A DNA stretch of 64,000 nucleotides from assembly GCF_000712075.1 (NCBI RefSeq), contig NZ_JONW01000005.1, forward strand, positions 563,001 to 627,000, written 5' to 3'. The notes under the pieces were generated by a model. That model saw nothing but the letters and a program-made list of their open reading frames with translations. It had not been told where the DNA came from and ran no database searches. Below, piece by piece: positions 8,793-17,269 of the stretch. Both the position numbers and the translations under genes were made by a program. Within the stretch, counting starts at the first letter, position 1. Every line of letters starts with the position of its first letter. Source of the stretch: Caulobacter sp. UNC358MFTsu5.1. Lineage in GTDB: Bacteria; Pseudomonadota; Alphaproteobacteria; Caulobacterales; Caulobacteraceae.

Positions 8793-9674
8793 CTACGTGG
8801 TCGTTCGCGAACGTGCTCGATCGAAATCTCTAAGGCGCCGATACGCCAAAAACGGTCGCCAGCTACTGGCTCGCCATTCGGTCAAGAATATGCGCCTGAC
8901 TCCAGCCGCTCCAGAGTGCCCGAGATCAGCGCTTGGCCTTCCATTGTGTCCAGGAAATCCATTGGGCAAGCGCCTCCAAATGCAGGTAGGGGCGACCTCA
9001 ACCAATCGCCCAGCCAAGGCGACGGGATCAAAGTTTGGCGGAGCTTGATTTCTCTCAGTCATATCTTGGACCTGCAGGCCACCGACTTCCGGCAAGATCC
9101 GCTTTGTAACGATCGCCTGATCCAAAAGTGTCGTGTAGCCCGCGAGCAGGCCTCGGTCAGATGGAGTTCGGAAGTCTAGAGGCTTGAGGTCGCACGGAGG
9201 AAGGAGCCTCCCTCCGAGCTGCACATTACGGGTAAAAAGGTCCCTCGCTTCCTCCGTGCCTAGAAACACAATTGGAACGACGCCATCGTCCAGAAGCCTT
9301 TTCAGGCTGTCGGTGACGTCGCTGCGTTCGGAATTTCGATAGTTGAGATGTTGGGCCTCGTCGATGATTAGGAGGTCGGTCTGAAACCTCTGGAAGCACG
9401 CCTTCACCCGCATCTTGAGTTTTTGCTCAGTGCCTTGAGACGAATAAGAGTCCCCGAAATAGTCCAGGATTGAGCTCATCAGCCGCTTGGATGTCGCAGC
9501 GCGTTCGAGTGCGACGAAGACAATGGGGACGCGTTCTGAATTGCGAGGGTTGCTCGCATGGTATTGCCGGACAAATTCCGCAGTGGCGGTTGTCTTGCCC
9601 GATCCCGAGGGCGCGAGCGCGCGGAGATGGGCGCCAAGCCATCGTGGCGAGAAGGCGCGTAGGCCAGCGCCACC
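8793..9674 (-). pseudogene. tniB: TniB-like transposition ATPase, disrupted
   Basis: The open frame (stop codon at 9675-9677 upstream) has no usable start near its beginning, yet it encodes a good AAA core. It has Walker A in ALAPSGSGKTTATAEF (about 9584-9630), Walker B in DLLIIDEAQHL, and a sensor-like IVFLGTEEARDLF. TniB delivers target DNA to the TniA transposase in Tn5053/Tn402-type and Mu-like elements. The N-terminal tens of residues expected before Walker A are absent in this frame; the reading appears to slip from the tniA frame near 9660. After about 9010 the C-terminal residues no longer resemble TniB. An ATG at 9479 could give a 228-residue product lacking Walker A, which would not bind ATP. 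Confidence 0.75.
8882..9058 (-). pseudogene. C-terminal fragment like the toxin-binding domain of MbcA/ParS/Xre antitoxins (DUF2384)
   Basis: In a second frame inside the 3' end of the tniB region, 58 codons run to a TGA at 8882-8884. They contain WLRSPLPAFGG, a Pro-hydrophobic-Asp-hydrophobic turn (CPMDFLDTMEG) and a C-terminal LERLESGAYS. That order (W-L, P-x-hydrophobic-x-GG, P-hydrophobic-D-hydrophobic-L-x-T-x-x-G, L-x-R-hydrophobic-E-x-G) is the pattern of the DUF2384 toxin-binding domain. A TGA directly precedes it in frame and there is no ATG, so no start is evident; a TTG inside is the only candidate. Similar small genes can follow tniB in related elements. It is most likely a frame-shifted remnant. 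Confidence 0.5.
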
Positions 9675-10623
9675 TCACCCTCGTTCAGCGACTGCACCTT
9701 GGGCGAGTTCTGCAGCCGGGCCATGGCTCGGCGCTCCTTGCCACGAAGCGTGGGTGCGAGATCCTCTAGCTTCTGGTTCAGCCCCGCCCGGACTCGTAGT
9801 CGGTCCGCTTCGCTGCAGAACCGCTCCCCCCTCTCCTCGGCCCACTTTTGAAGCTGCCGATGGTGCCAGAGCGACACGCTGCGGGCGTAGTCCGCATCGA
9901 GGCAAGGAAGCGTCACGTAAGTGCTGTTGCGCCTGTTCCAGACATGGATCTCCGACAGGCAAGCCGGGTTGTACTTGACCTTGACCGTTGCTGTAGCCGA
10001 ACCCTTTCTGCGGGGCCTGATCGGCTCATAGCCAATCAGATCTTCGAGCAAGGCTGAAACCTTGCCTTCGTCGTGAAACACCAAGCCGAACAGTTCGACG
10101 CCCGACCGCGTGACGCGGCAGGGGTATTTGACAGCACCCAGCATCTTGTCGAGCTGCGCATCGTCCCTGATGACGTCGATTGAATGCTGCTGAGCGCTCT
10201 CCTGCCAGAGTTGGGCGGGACAGGCGCTCTGACCGCGACGCGGCGTAATGTGAAAGAGAATAATTGCTTCCGTGAGGAGTTCCTCAAGCTCAGTGAGCGT
10301 GAGCGCCGCTTCCTTTTCTGGATCGTATCCAAATTCACGCAAGAGCTCGGGCTTAAGCACGCCACCCGGCAGCTTCCGATTCAGAAGAGAGTTGAGGGTG
10401 CCAAACAGGCGCTCGATAGGCGCCTTATAGGTTGGGGAACCAACTGGAGCGAGCCGAAGGGAGGTACCGATATCGGCGAGAGCCTCCTGCATCGCGACGC
10501 CGGCAAACTCCCGGCCATCATCGACGACGATTTCGTCGAAGCGACCGAAGATAAACTCAAGGATGGGGAACGGATCGGCGGAGGAAGGAAGATAGATTTT
10601 GGGTCGGTTCGCTCCCGTATGAC
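9479..10623 (-). pseudogene. tniA: TniA/TnsB-like DDE transposase, 5'-truncated
   Basis: The C-terminal half of a Mu-type rve transposase. The frame runs without a start from the druE stop region and contains the second catalytic region (FGRFDEIVVDDGREF) and the catalytic Glu region (SPTYKAPIERLFGTLN), followed by the Mu-C beta barrel (YPCRVTRSGVELFGLVFH) and a basic tail. The first catalytic Asp and the DNA-binding N-terminus are missing. The first ATG at 10492 would give a 337-residue product that lacks the first catalytic residue. The last 60 or so codons of this frame lie over the tniB coding region and look meaningless. The element is dead, and its 5' part was probably deleted when the Druantia operon came to lie next to it. 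Confidence 0.8.
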
Positions 10624-13600
10624 CTAGAGCGCGCTCGCGACCTTAGCGACAGCTTCGCCAAGATTTTTGCGAACGAGCAATTCGTCGATCAGCACAACGC
10701 CTTTCACCTGCGTGGCGTGGAGTGGAACGCTTGGTGCGACTGGCGAATGAAGATCGAACAGCGTGGCTTTGCCCGTGGAATTTTGTTTAAGGCTGATTGG
10801 AGCCTGCGTCGCTGAGCCTAGCGCGGTGATGATGTCGAATCCGTCGGAGAACTGGCGGCGCAGATCTGCCGCCAAGAGCTCGACGGACGATTGAGCCCGC
10901 TCGGGCGAATAAGGCGGGGTCACGCCGGTCATCACCTGCCGCAGCACTTGGGCGCCAAGTTTGCGGTCGAGCAGGTTGTGATCAAGTCGATTGCGGAAGC
11001 TCCGCAAGCACCGGTAGCAAGACGCGTCGCAGGCTGCGGGGCAATCCTCCATGATCTCAAGCGCTTTGCAAAATAGTTCGCTGCCGCGAGACGCCATCTG
11101 CGGCGAGAAGCCTGCGCCGCCCGCGAGCGTGTCGTAGAGGAAGACTTCCACGGCGGTTCCGGCCGCACCATCGTCGTTCAACGCCGGCCGATGTTCCGCC
11201 AGGATTTCACCGGGCTCAATCTCCAACAATTGGCTCGCAGCCTTGGCGATCGCCTCACAGATAGTGCGCATTGCCGACGCGGTCTCGGCGTTGGGCGGTG
11301 GCAATCGGATTGGCGAGGTTAGGCTGAAAGAGAACAGCGCTATGTCTGTGACAAATTCCACGCCCAACACCACCCCTCGGGACACGGCCCCCTGACAATT
11401 GGGCTCGCTTTCATTGGGGAAAGGTAAGCCGTGGGGCTGGCGCAAATTCACCTCCGGCGAGGCTACGGACTCAATGCGCCCGCAACGCACGCAGTACTCG
11501 TAGCCGTCGCCGCCGGGTCCAGAGTTCGAAACGAGTAGATGCTTGCGGGTAGCAAGACCCCGGAGCCTGGCATTTATCTCGTGGTCGAAGTCTTGGACGC
11601 CGGTCGACATGACAAGTTTGGCTCGCGTGGCGTAGGCGGTTTCGTTCGGTTCGTCCGGCGTGGTGACAGCCGGTTGATCCCAGAGATGGGCAAAGCCGGG
11701 TGGGCGGAACCAGGGTTTGCTCGGACCGAACGTGCCCGGCGTCTGGCAGGCCTCACAGGTGAGGGTTTCTCCACGCCGGCCTGGGTCGAAATCGATGGTC
11801 TTCGCGTGACCGCACCGGGCGCACTCGTAATAAAGCTTGCGGCGACCCCAAGCGTTCTTTCGGTCGTGCGGGAACGGTGAATAGATCGCTCGCGAGGTGT
11901 ACTGCTTGCCGGCGATCCAGATCTGCTTATTTGGGGCGTACTGCGACAGGGCCACGTTGAGGCCTTGACTGGGGGCGAATTCCATCTCGTGACGAAAGCC
12001 CGTCGAGTTCGGGCTGAACACATAGAAGGGTGCGACGTCGGTCGGGAAAGCGTAGCGCGGTAGGACGCCCCAATAGAGCAGGCGGTCCAATAGATTGTCA
12101 GAGGCCACATCGACCAGATCCTCGGCCTCTGGCTGAGGATCTTGCTCCGCGCCTTCGGTCTCGGTGCCTCCGCTTGACGTGTCCGCCGACCCAATCGCCT
12201 CGGGCCCATCGAGCACTTCAGGCTGCTTATCGGCTTCAAGGGCGACCGGCATCGGGGGTTGTCCGCCTGTGGCCTCGTCTACGGCGGCCAGCAGATCGGG
12301 GATGAAGTCGGCAATCAACCCCGCGCGATCTGCTGACGAAAGCTCGGTCGGCAACCAGCGTTGCAAGGCACCTACCAAGTCGTCGCGCGCCAACTCCAGC
12401 CACTCTGCCAGGTCCACACGATTGAGGATGCCTGTCGAGTCCCGGAAATCGCCGACCTTTCCGAGCACGGAGAACAGGTTGGCGGCGGCCTCGGTGGTAT
12501 GATCGAGATCCGGCAGACGTGCTTCGTGATAGCGCTGGAGCACGAACGCCCGGATGTGGCGACGGGCGATGTCGGGATTTTCCAGCGTGAGGCGGGGGTC
12601 GATGACCTCCCCTCGGATCATTTCCTGGGGCCGCGTAAAATAGTGATCGTCGTGGCTGTCGGCGCTACCGAAGGCCACCACCGTGGCCACGGCGTTGCCG
12701 CGGCGACCGGCGCGGCCGGCGCGCTGCTGGTAGTTCGCCCGCCCCGGAGGCATGTTTCGAAGCGCGACCCCCGATAGTTCACCAATATCGATACCGACCT
12801 CCATGGTCGTCGTGCTGGAGAGAACGTCGATCGCCGTCTCCGGCACGTCGGTGTTGCGCCAAGCCAGGTCGATGTCCTGGAAGCGCATTTCGTGGTGTTC
12901 CGCCCGGGAGAAAGCCTCGTCAGGGCGAGCCGCGTTTAACTGTGCGGTGTGTTCCGCAGCGATCAGGGACATCAACGCGGGCTGGTCGGACTCGAGAGCA
13001 TCGATCACCGGTGTGCGATAGAACCCTTTGCGAGCCTGGAAGACGTCGTCGGCGTCCGGATCGAAGGCGTGGATGTCGTCCGAACTGCAGTCGATGCAGA
13101 CGCTGAGCGTGCTGATCGGCCGATGCACTGACGTGCAGCGGTTGCACCGGCGCCAGGTTCCGCCAATTTCCAGGGTAAGATTCCGAGCCACCATCCGATG
13201 CTGGCCGTTAATGTTCTCGGTCAGAAGTGGGAGCAGGACCGGGAGCCAGCCCTTCTTGAACGCCGACTTCAACGCCGGCGTGCTGAAGATGGAATTTAAC
13301 GGCTTAAACTCCCCACGGTGCGCGCGGACGAGCCCGCCCGTGCCCCACCATCCTGGCGGCATGTCCTTGAACCATATACCGGGTTTTCGGGCCCACGCTC
13401 TCAGCCAGGCGCGAACTACCGCCAGCTTGGTCTCCGGCGTCTCTGCCAACCCCGGTAGGGGCGGGAGCATTGTTACAAGCTTGTCGGTGTGTTTTGGCGC
13501 CTCGCGGATTGAGGCCACCGCGAGCGCTTCGAAGCCCAGGACATTGTCGCGTAACGTATCAGCGATGGCGCGTGTCAGATTGACCGGCGGCTTCTCATTG

Positions 13601-16185
13601 ATGAGCGCCATCAGTTCCTGAGCATCCGGAACACTGCCCGGCGCGGTGTCGTGCAGAGTGGGCGTGACCTCGGATGCCTCAAGGCCAGGCCGCAGGCGAA
13701 CCCCAAAACGGTGGGCGGCCACGATCACGGCCATGTAGGCGTTGTCGAGCACCACGGCCGGCAATCCGTCCTCTAGCATCCGATAACCCCTCGGCAGCAG
13801 GGCGCGAATAGTGTCCTTGAACGAGAAGTTCTGCAGCGTCGGGGCCAGTCGCGCCGCGACCTGGCGAGAATCCGAGAAGACCAGAACCTTACGACCGCGT
13901 AGCGGCGCGAACTCGGTGGCCGGCCTGGGGCTAGGCGGCTGAACCTTGATTTGAGAACTTAGCAGCGCTTGGAAGGGCTGATCGCCCTTTGTTATGTGAT
14001 CCTGAACACTCGACTTGTTGCCGCGCGCGTATTTCTTACAGCAGCCGCAGGGGGCGAACTGACCGGCCCTGACCGCACTTCCGTCGCCGTCCACCTCATC
14101 GTCGTCATCGTCCTCATCATCACCGCTGTCCGCCTGGCCGGCCATGGCGATGGTCGAGGGCGCCAAATAGACGATGCGTGTTCGCTCGCTCGGGTGAGGC
14201 GGATCAAGCCGACCAGTGACCAGATCGTAGACGGCAGGAATGCCAAGCGTGGCTGCGGCGGGCGGCTCCAGTAGCAGGTCGAGCGGCTCCAGCGCCTCAA
14301 CGAAGCCGTCGGCGGTAAGCATCTGATGACCTGCATCGGCGAAAATCTGCCGCGGCCGGCTGACGTCCTTTGTGTAGGCACGAGCGTACGAAGTGCCGCA
14401 GTACCGGCAGGTGAAGTACTCCAAAACCGGGGCGTTACAGGCGCACCGGGCGCGCGGCTGGCTGTAGAGGCGGCCGATTGGACCGCCGCGGTCGAGCGGT
14501 GGGAGATCTTCGCAGTCCGGATTAGTGCAGGCCCACAGGCCGGGTAAGCCCCGATAGAAGGCGTGAATTCGGCAGGGTAAGAGGCTCGCGTCGTCGGGCT
14601 TGAGCCGCGCCCGGCTGCCTAGCGCCAATAGGGCGTTGATGGCTTGGTCGCCGCGGGGCGTGTCGATCTTTGGAAATACGCGCTGCCGAACTTCGTCGAA
14701 CGATAGGGCGCCGACCATGGTGGCGTTGACGAGCCGACTGAACGGGGCCCAGCCAGACAGCGCCGCGTGAAGGTCGGGTCCGTGTCCTGCGCCGCTCGGC
14801 TTGCCGCGATAGGCGAGGAACGATGCGATCGACTGGTCGCGCTCGGCATCGAGATCGGAATAGAACTTGGCCATGTCGACGCTGCAGAGGGCCATGGCGT
14901 CGGCTTCGACGCCGTCGCCCTCACCGGGTTGAAGCTTCAGATCACCGGTGATTGGTCGAAAGCTCGACGGTTCCGCCCCCGAGAGCTGGCCACCGAACAC
15001 GCCGGCCGTCTTCTTACCCTCGGCGCTAAAGCTCGCCGTGGCGCAGATTACCTGAAACCTCTCCGCGGGGATATCCAGCCGTTCGCGCAGGCGCCGCAAC
15101 AGCAAGCCGACCTCGGCGCCCTGGGCGCCGCGATAGAGGTGAGCTTCGTCGAGGACGATGAGAAATTTCTCATCTGGGCATGCTTTCAGCCAGGCCCGCG
15201 TCTGATCGAAGATCGGGCGCTCGATGGGCCGGAGCATCATATATTCCAGCATCGAGTAGTTGGTGATCAGCAGGTCAGGCGGACTGACCTGCACTTCGTA
15301 GCGGGTTAGAAGTTCGGCTTCGCCCGCCCGGGTGATCGCCCTTCGGAACTCGCCGTTCGAGTCCAACCAATTGCCGCTGCCGAACCAACCGCCCACGCTC
15401 GGCTTGGCGGGCCATTTGCCCTTGTCATGGAGCTTGCCCTGCAGACCTTGCGCCTTGGCCGGAGCCGACTGCGGTGGAGTGCCCGGGCCGACCTGGGCTG
15501 CGGCGTCTTCGATATCGACGAAGAAGTCGCCGATCGATTTGAGCCGTCGCGAGTCCTTTTGGCGTGTGCGCACCCCGGCGTAGGGCGTGCGGCTGGTGTA
15601 GCGCGCGAAGAGGGCCGCCCGCCCGGACCATTGCTCGAAAGCGCTAACGACGCGCGGGTCGCCAAACAGCAGCCGCAGCCGGCCCAGTTGGTCGTTGACC
15701 AGGGCGTTCATCGGATAGAGCACCATGGCGCGAACGGCGTGATGCTTGGCGAACTGCTCCGGTTTGTCGTGGGCCTCGACCGCCAGCTTGCCGATGATCG
15801 GCAGTAGGAATGACTCGGTCTTGCCGGAGCCGGTCCCCGTCATGATCATCAGGTTTCTGAGCTCCACCAGAATGCCTTCGATGGCTTCGGCCTGGTGGAT
15901 GTAGGGCGGATCGAACAGCAGTGGTTTGCCCGCAGAAGGATCGGAGAGCCGCATGTAGAGGTCGCGTGCGCCCTTCGGTAGGTTCGCCATCTCCGCATAG
16001 CGCTTGCCTGTCTGATAGCGCGGCGTGGATTCCAGGAACGGGTTCTGGAAGATGCCGCCGATCTCTTCGAGCAACTGGCGGCGCTGGCGCACGACGGACG
16101 GATCGGCGACGTGATAGGTCGCCTCGATATAGCCCAGCAAGGTGCGCTGCAGCGCCTCGATCGTCTCTTGAATGGTCGCGGTCAT
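10624..16185 (-). CDS. druE: Druantia DruE-like giant SF2 helicase with DUF1998
   Basis: A 1853-residue helicase. Motif I is GTGSGKTESF (about residue 117), motif II LDEAHLYRGAQGAE (about 343), motif III ICATASF, and motif VI YQQRAGRAGRRG (about 1158). Cysteine clusters that may bind zinc lie at about 550-610 (CTNPDCEDL, CRYCGTSYA) and about 1475-1500 (YECARCGH, CEACQ). The C-terminus (about 1690-1740) is DUF1998 (LYDTLAGGAGFS ... CDASCYRCLRSF). This architecture and size match DruE of the Druantia anti-phage systems; DISARM and Dpd also use DUF1998 helicases, but the linked DruA points to Druantia. It is the last gene of the operon. Its stop codon touches the truncated tniA frame. Confidence 0.88.
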   Translation of the reverse strand: MTATIQETIEALQRTLLGYIEATYHVADPSVVRQRRQLLEEIGGIFQNPFLESTPRYQTGKRYAEMANLPKGARDLYMRLSDPSAGKPLLFDPPYIHQAEAIEGILVELRNLMIMTGTGSGKTESFLLPIIGKLAVEAHDKPEQFAKHHAVRAMVLYPMNALVNDQLGRLRLLFGDPRVVSAFEQWSGRAALFARYTSRTPYAGVRTRQKDSRRLKSIGDFFVDIEDAAAQVGPGTPPQSAPAKAQGLQGKLHDKGKWPAKPSVGGWFGSGNWLDSNGEFRRAITRAGEAELLTRYEVQVSPPDLLITNYSMLEYMMLRPIERPIFDQTRAWLKACPDEKFLIVLDEAHLYRGAQGAEVGLLLRRLRERLDIPAERFQVICATASFSAEGKKTAGVFGGQLSGAEPSSFRPITGDLKLQPGEGDGVEADAMALCSVDMAKFYSDLDAERDQSIASFLAYRGKPSGAGHGPDLHAALSGWAPFSRLVNATMVGALSFDEVRQRVFPKIDTPRGDQAINALLALGSRARLKPDDASLLPCRIHAFYRGLPGLWACTNPDCEDLPPLDRGGPIGRLYSQPRARCACNAPVLEYFTCRYCGTSYARAYTKDVSRPRQIFADAGHQMLTADGFVEALEPLDLLLEPPAAATLGIPAVYDLVTGRLDPPHPSERTRIVYLAPSTIAMAGQADSGDDEDDDDDEVDGDGSAVRAGQFAPCGCCKKYARGNKSSVQDHITKGDQPFQALLSSQIKVQPPSPRPATEFAPLRGRKVLVFSDSRQVAARLAPTLQNFSFKDTIRALLPRGYRMLEDGLPAVVLDNAYMAVIVAAHRFGVRLRPGLEASEVTPTLHDTAPGSVPDAQELMALINEKPPVNLTRAIADTLRDNVLGFEALAVASIREAPKHTDKLVTMLPPLPGLAETPETKLAVVRAWLRAWARKPGIWFKDMPPGWWGTGGLVRAHRGEFKPLNSIFSTPALKSAFKKGWLPVLLPLLTENINGQHRMVARNLTLEIGGTWRRCNRCTSVHRPISTLSVCIDCSSDDIHAFDPDADDVFQARKGFYRTPVIDALESDQPALMSLIAAEHTAQLNAARPDEAFSRAEHHEMRFQDIDLAWRNTDVPETAIDVLSSTTTMEVGIDIGELSGVALRNMPPGRANYQQRAGRAGRRGNAVATVVAFGSADSHDDHYFTRPQEMIRGEVIDPRLTLENPDIARRHIRAFVLQRYHEARLPDLDHTTEAAANLFSVLGKVGDFRDSTGILNRVDLAEWLELARDDLVGALQRWLPTELSSADRAGLIADFIPDLLAAVDEATGGQPPMPVALEADKQPEVLDGPEAIGSADTSSGGTETEGAEQDPQPEAEDLVDVASDNLLDRLLYWGVLPRYAFPTDVAPFYVFSPNSTGFRHEMEFAPSQGLNVALSQYAPNKQIWIAGKQYTSRAIYSPFPHDRKNAWGRRKLYYECARCGHAKTIDFDPGRRGETLTCEACQTPGTFGPSKPWFRPPGFAHLWDQPAVTTPDEPNETAYATRAKLVMSTGVQDFDHEINARLRGLATRKHLLVSNSGPGGDGYEYCVRCGRIESVASPEVNLRQPHGLPFPNESEPNCQGAVSRGVVLGVEFVTDIALFSFSLTSPIRLPPPNAETASAMRTICEAIAKAASQLLEIEPGEILAEHRPALNDDGAAGTAVEVFLYDTLAGGAGFSPQMASRGSELFCKALEIMEDCPAACDASCYRCLRSFRNRLDHNLLDRKLGAQVLRQVMTGVTPPYSPERAQSSVELLAADLRRQFSDGFDIITALGSATQAPISLKQNSTGKATLFDLHSPVAPSVPLHATQVKGVVLIDELLVRKNLGEAVAKVASAL

Positions 16186-16204
16186 TTGAGCCCCACCGGC
16201 GAGA

Positions 16205-17269
16205 TCATTGCGCTTCTGTCAGCCAGAGTTTTTCGGATAGCGCAGCGAGCTCGTCGGCTGCGGCGGCCGCTGGAACAGTGTAGGCGAAGAGGCAGCCAGC
16301 GCGGGACGACTTGTCCCCTTTGACGGCCAGTCGTCGCTCGGCGAAGGCCGGCAACGGCGAGAAGAACGCCAAATCCACGTCCTCGCCGGAGGTCGAAGGC
16401 CTGACCTGCTGAGGGCTGTTGGCGGTGGCGTCGAAGGCGGCTTGGATACGCCAGGCCAAATCGCACGGCCGCTCCCAATTGTCAGTCGGGACGAGATCGT
16501 GAAGCCGTCTGGGCTCGCCGCGCTCCAGCTCGACCAGGCACCAAGGCCGCACACCGAACAGTTGCTGGCGCCGCGCCACGAAGACACCCGTGTCGTTCGA
16601 CGCGGGCGGGCGCCAACGGCCCGCATAGAAGGTCACGGGACTTTCGGGATCAATGAGGGTCAAACCCTCCACCGGCGCAGTCGCCAGCGGCGTCTTTGAC
16701 AGCTCGCCGCGGCTAGAGTCGGAATAGCTCCTGGCCGAGGTGCTGACGGGCGCGCGCAGCCATGCTGTCTCGGGGAGTTCGACAAGGCCTAGCGCCTTCA
16801 AATGGTCGATCACCGTAGCGGCCATCGGCTGCCGCAGGCTGCGCAAGGGGCCTTGGTGCTGCACATGGGCTGCAAGGTCGCCCAGCAATGCGGTCGGTTG
16901 ATCACCAGCCACGCCCAAAATGATCAGATCGCCGTTGCTCCGCCGCACGAAGCTCGGGGGTGCTGGGCGCAGGACCAAACTGCCGGTGCGCCAGGCGTCG
17001 CCATCCTGCGGCGTCACCTCAAGAACATCCCCGTAGGCAATAAGGGCGTCGAGGATTGCGTCGTACCATTCGCCATCTTCGCCGATGACGCCGACCAGCG
17101 GTTCACGCGCGAAGTGGAGCGCGTCCGCTCGGGAACAAGGCGCAAGCGCCGAGACTGCCCGGCGCAGCGACTGAGCAGCGAGCGCCTCCGGCGAAACACC
17201 TGGCCCGCTGAGAGCCAGGGCGCGCGCTGTCCTGGTGAGGACGCCGGCGAGGGTCAGCAACTGAATCAT
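16205..17269 (-). CDS. Uncharacterised Druantia-operon protein (354 aa)
   Basis: I do not recognise this protein as a named family. It has no signal peptide, no obvious membrane segment and no clear catalytic motif. The N-terminal half is helical and Leu/Ala-rich (LTLAGVLTRTARALAL, WYDAILDALIAYGDV) and could hold a winged-helix-like element; the middle is Ser/Thr-rich and probably flexible; the C-terminal third has mixed strands (VFVARRQQLFGVRPWCLVEL). The start ATG at 17269 overlaps the stop of the 931-residue gene by 4 nt, and druE begins 19 nt after its end. It sits where type I Druantia systems have their short unknown genes (druB-druD), so it is probably an essential accessory component. 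Confidence 0.7.
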   Translation of the reverse strand: MIQLLTLAGVLTRTARALALSGPGVSPEALAAQSLRRAVSALAPCSRADALHFAREPLVGVIGEDGEWYDAILDALIAYGDVLEVTPQDGDAWRTGSLVLRPAPPSFVRRSNGDLIILGVAGDQPTALLGDLAAHVQHQGPLRSLRQPMAATVIDHLKALGLVELPETAWLRAPVSTSARSYSDSSRGELSKTPLATAPVEGLTLIDPESPVTFYAGRWRPPASNDTGVFVARRQQLFGVRPWCLVELERGEPRRLHDLVPTDNWERPCDLAWRIQAAFDATANSPQQVRPSTSGEDVDLAFFSPLPAFAERRLAVKGDKSSRAGCLFAYTVPAAAAADELAALSEKLWLTEAQ

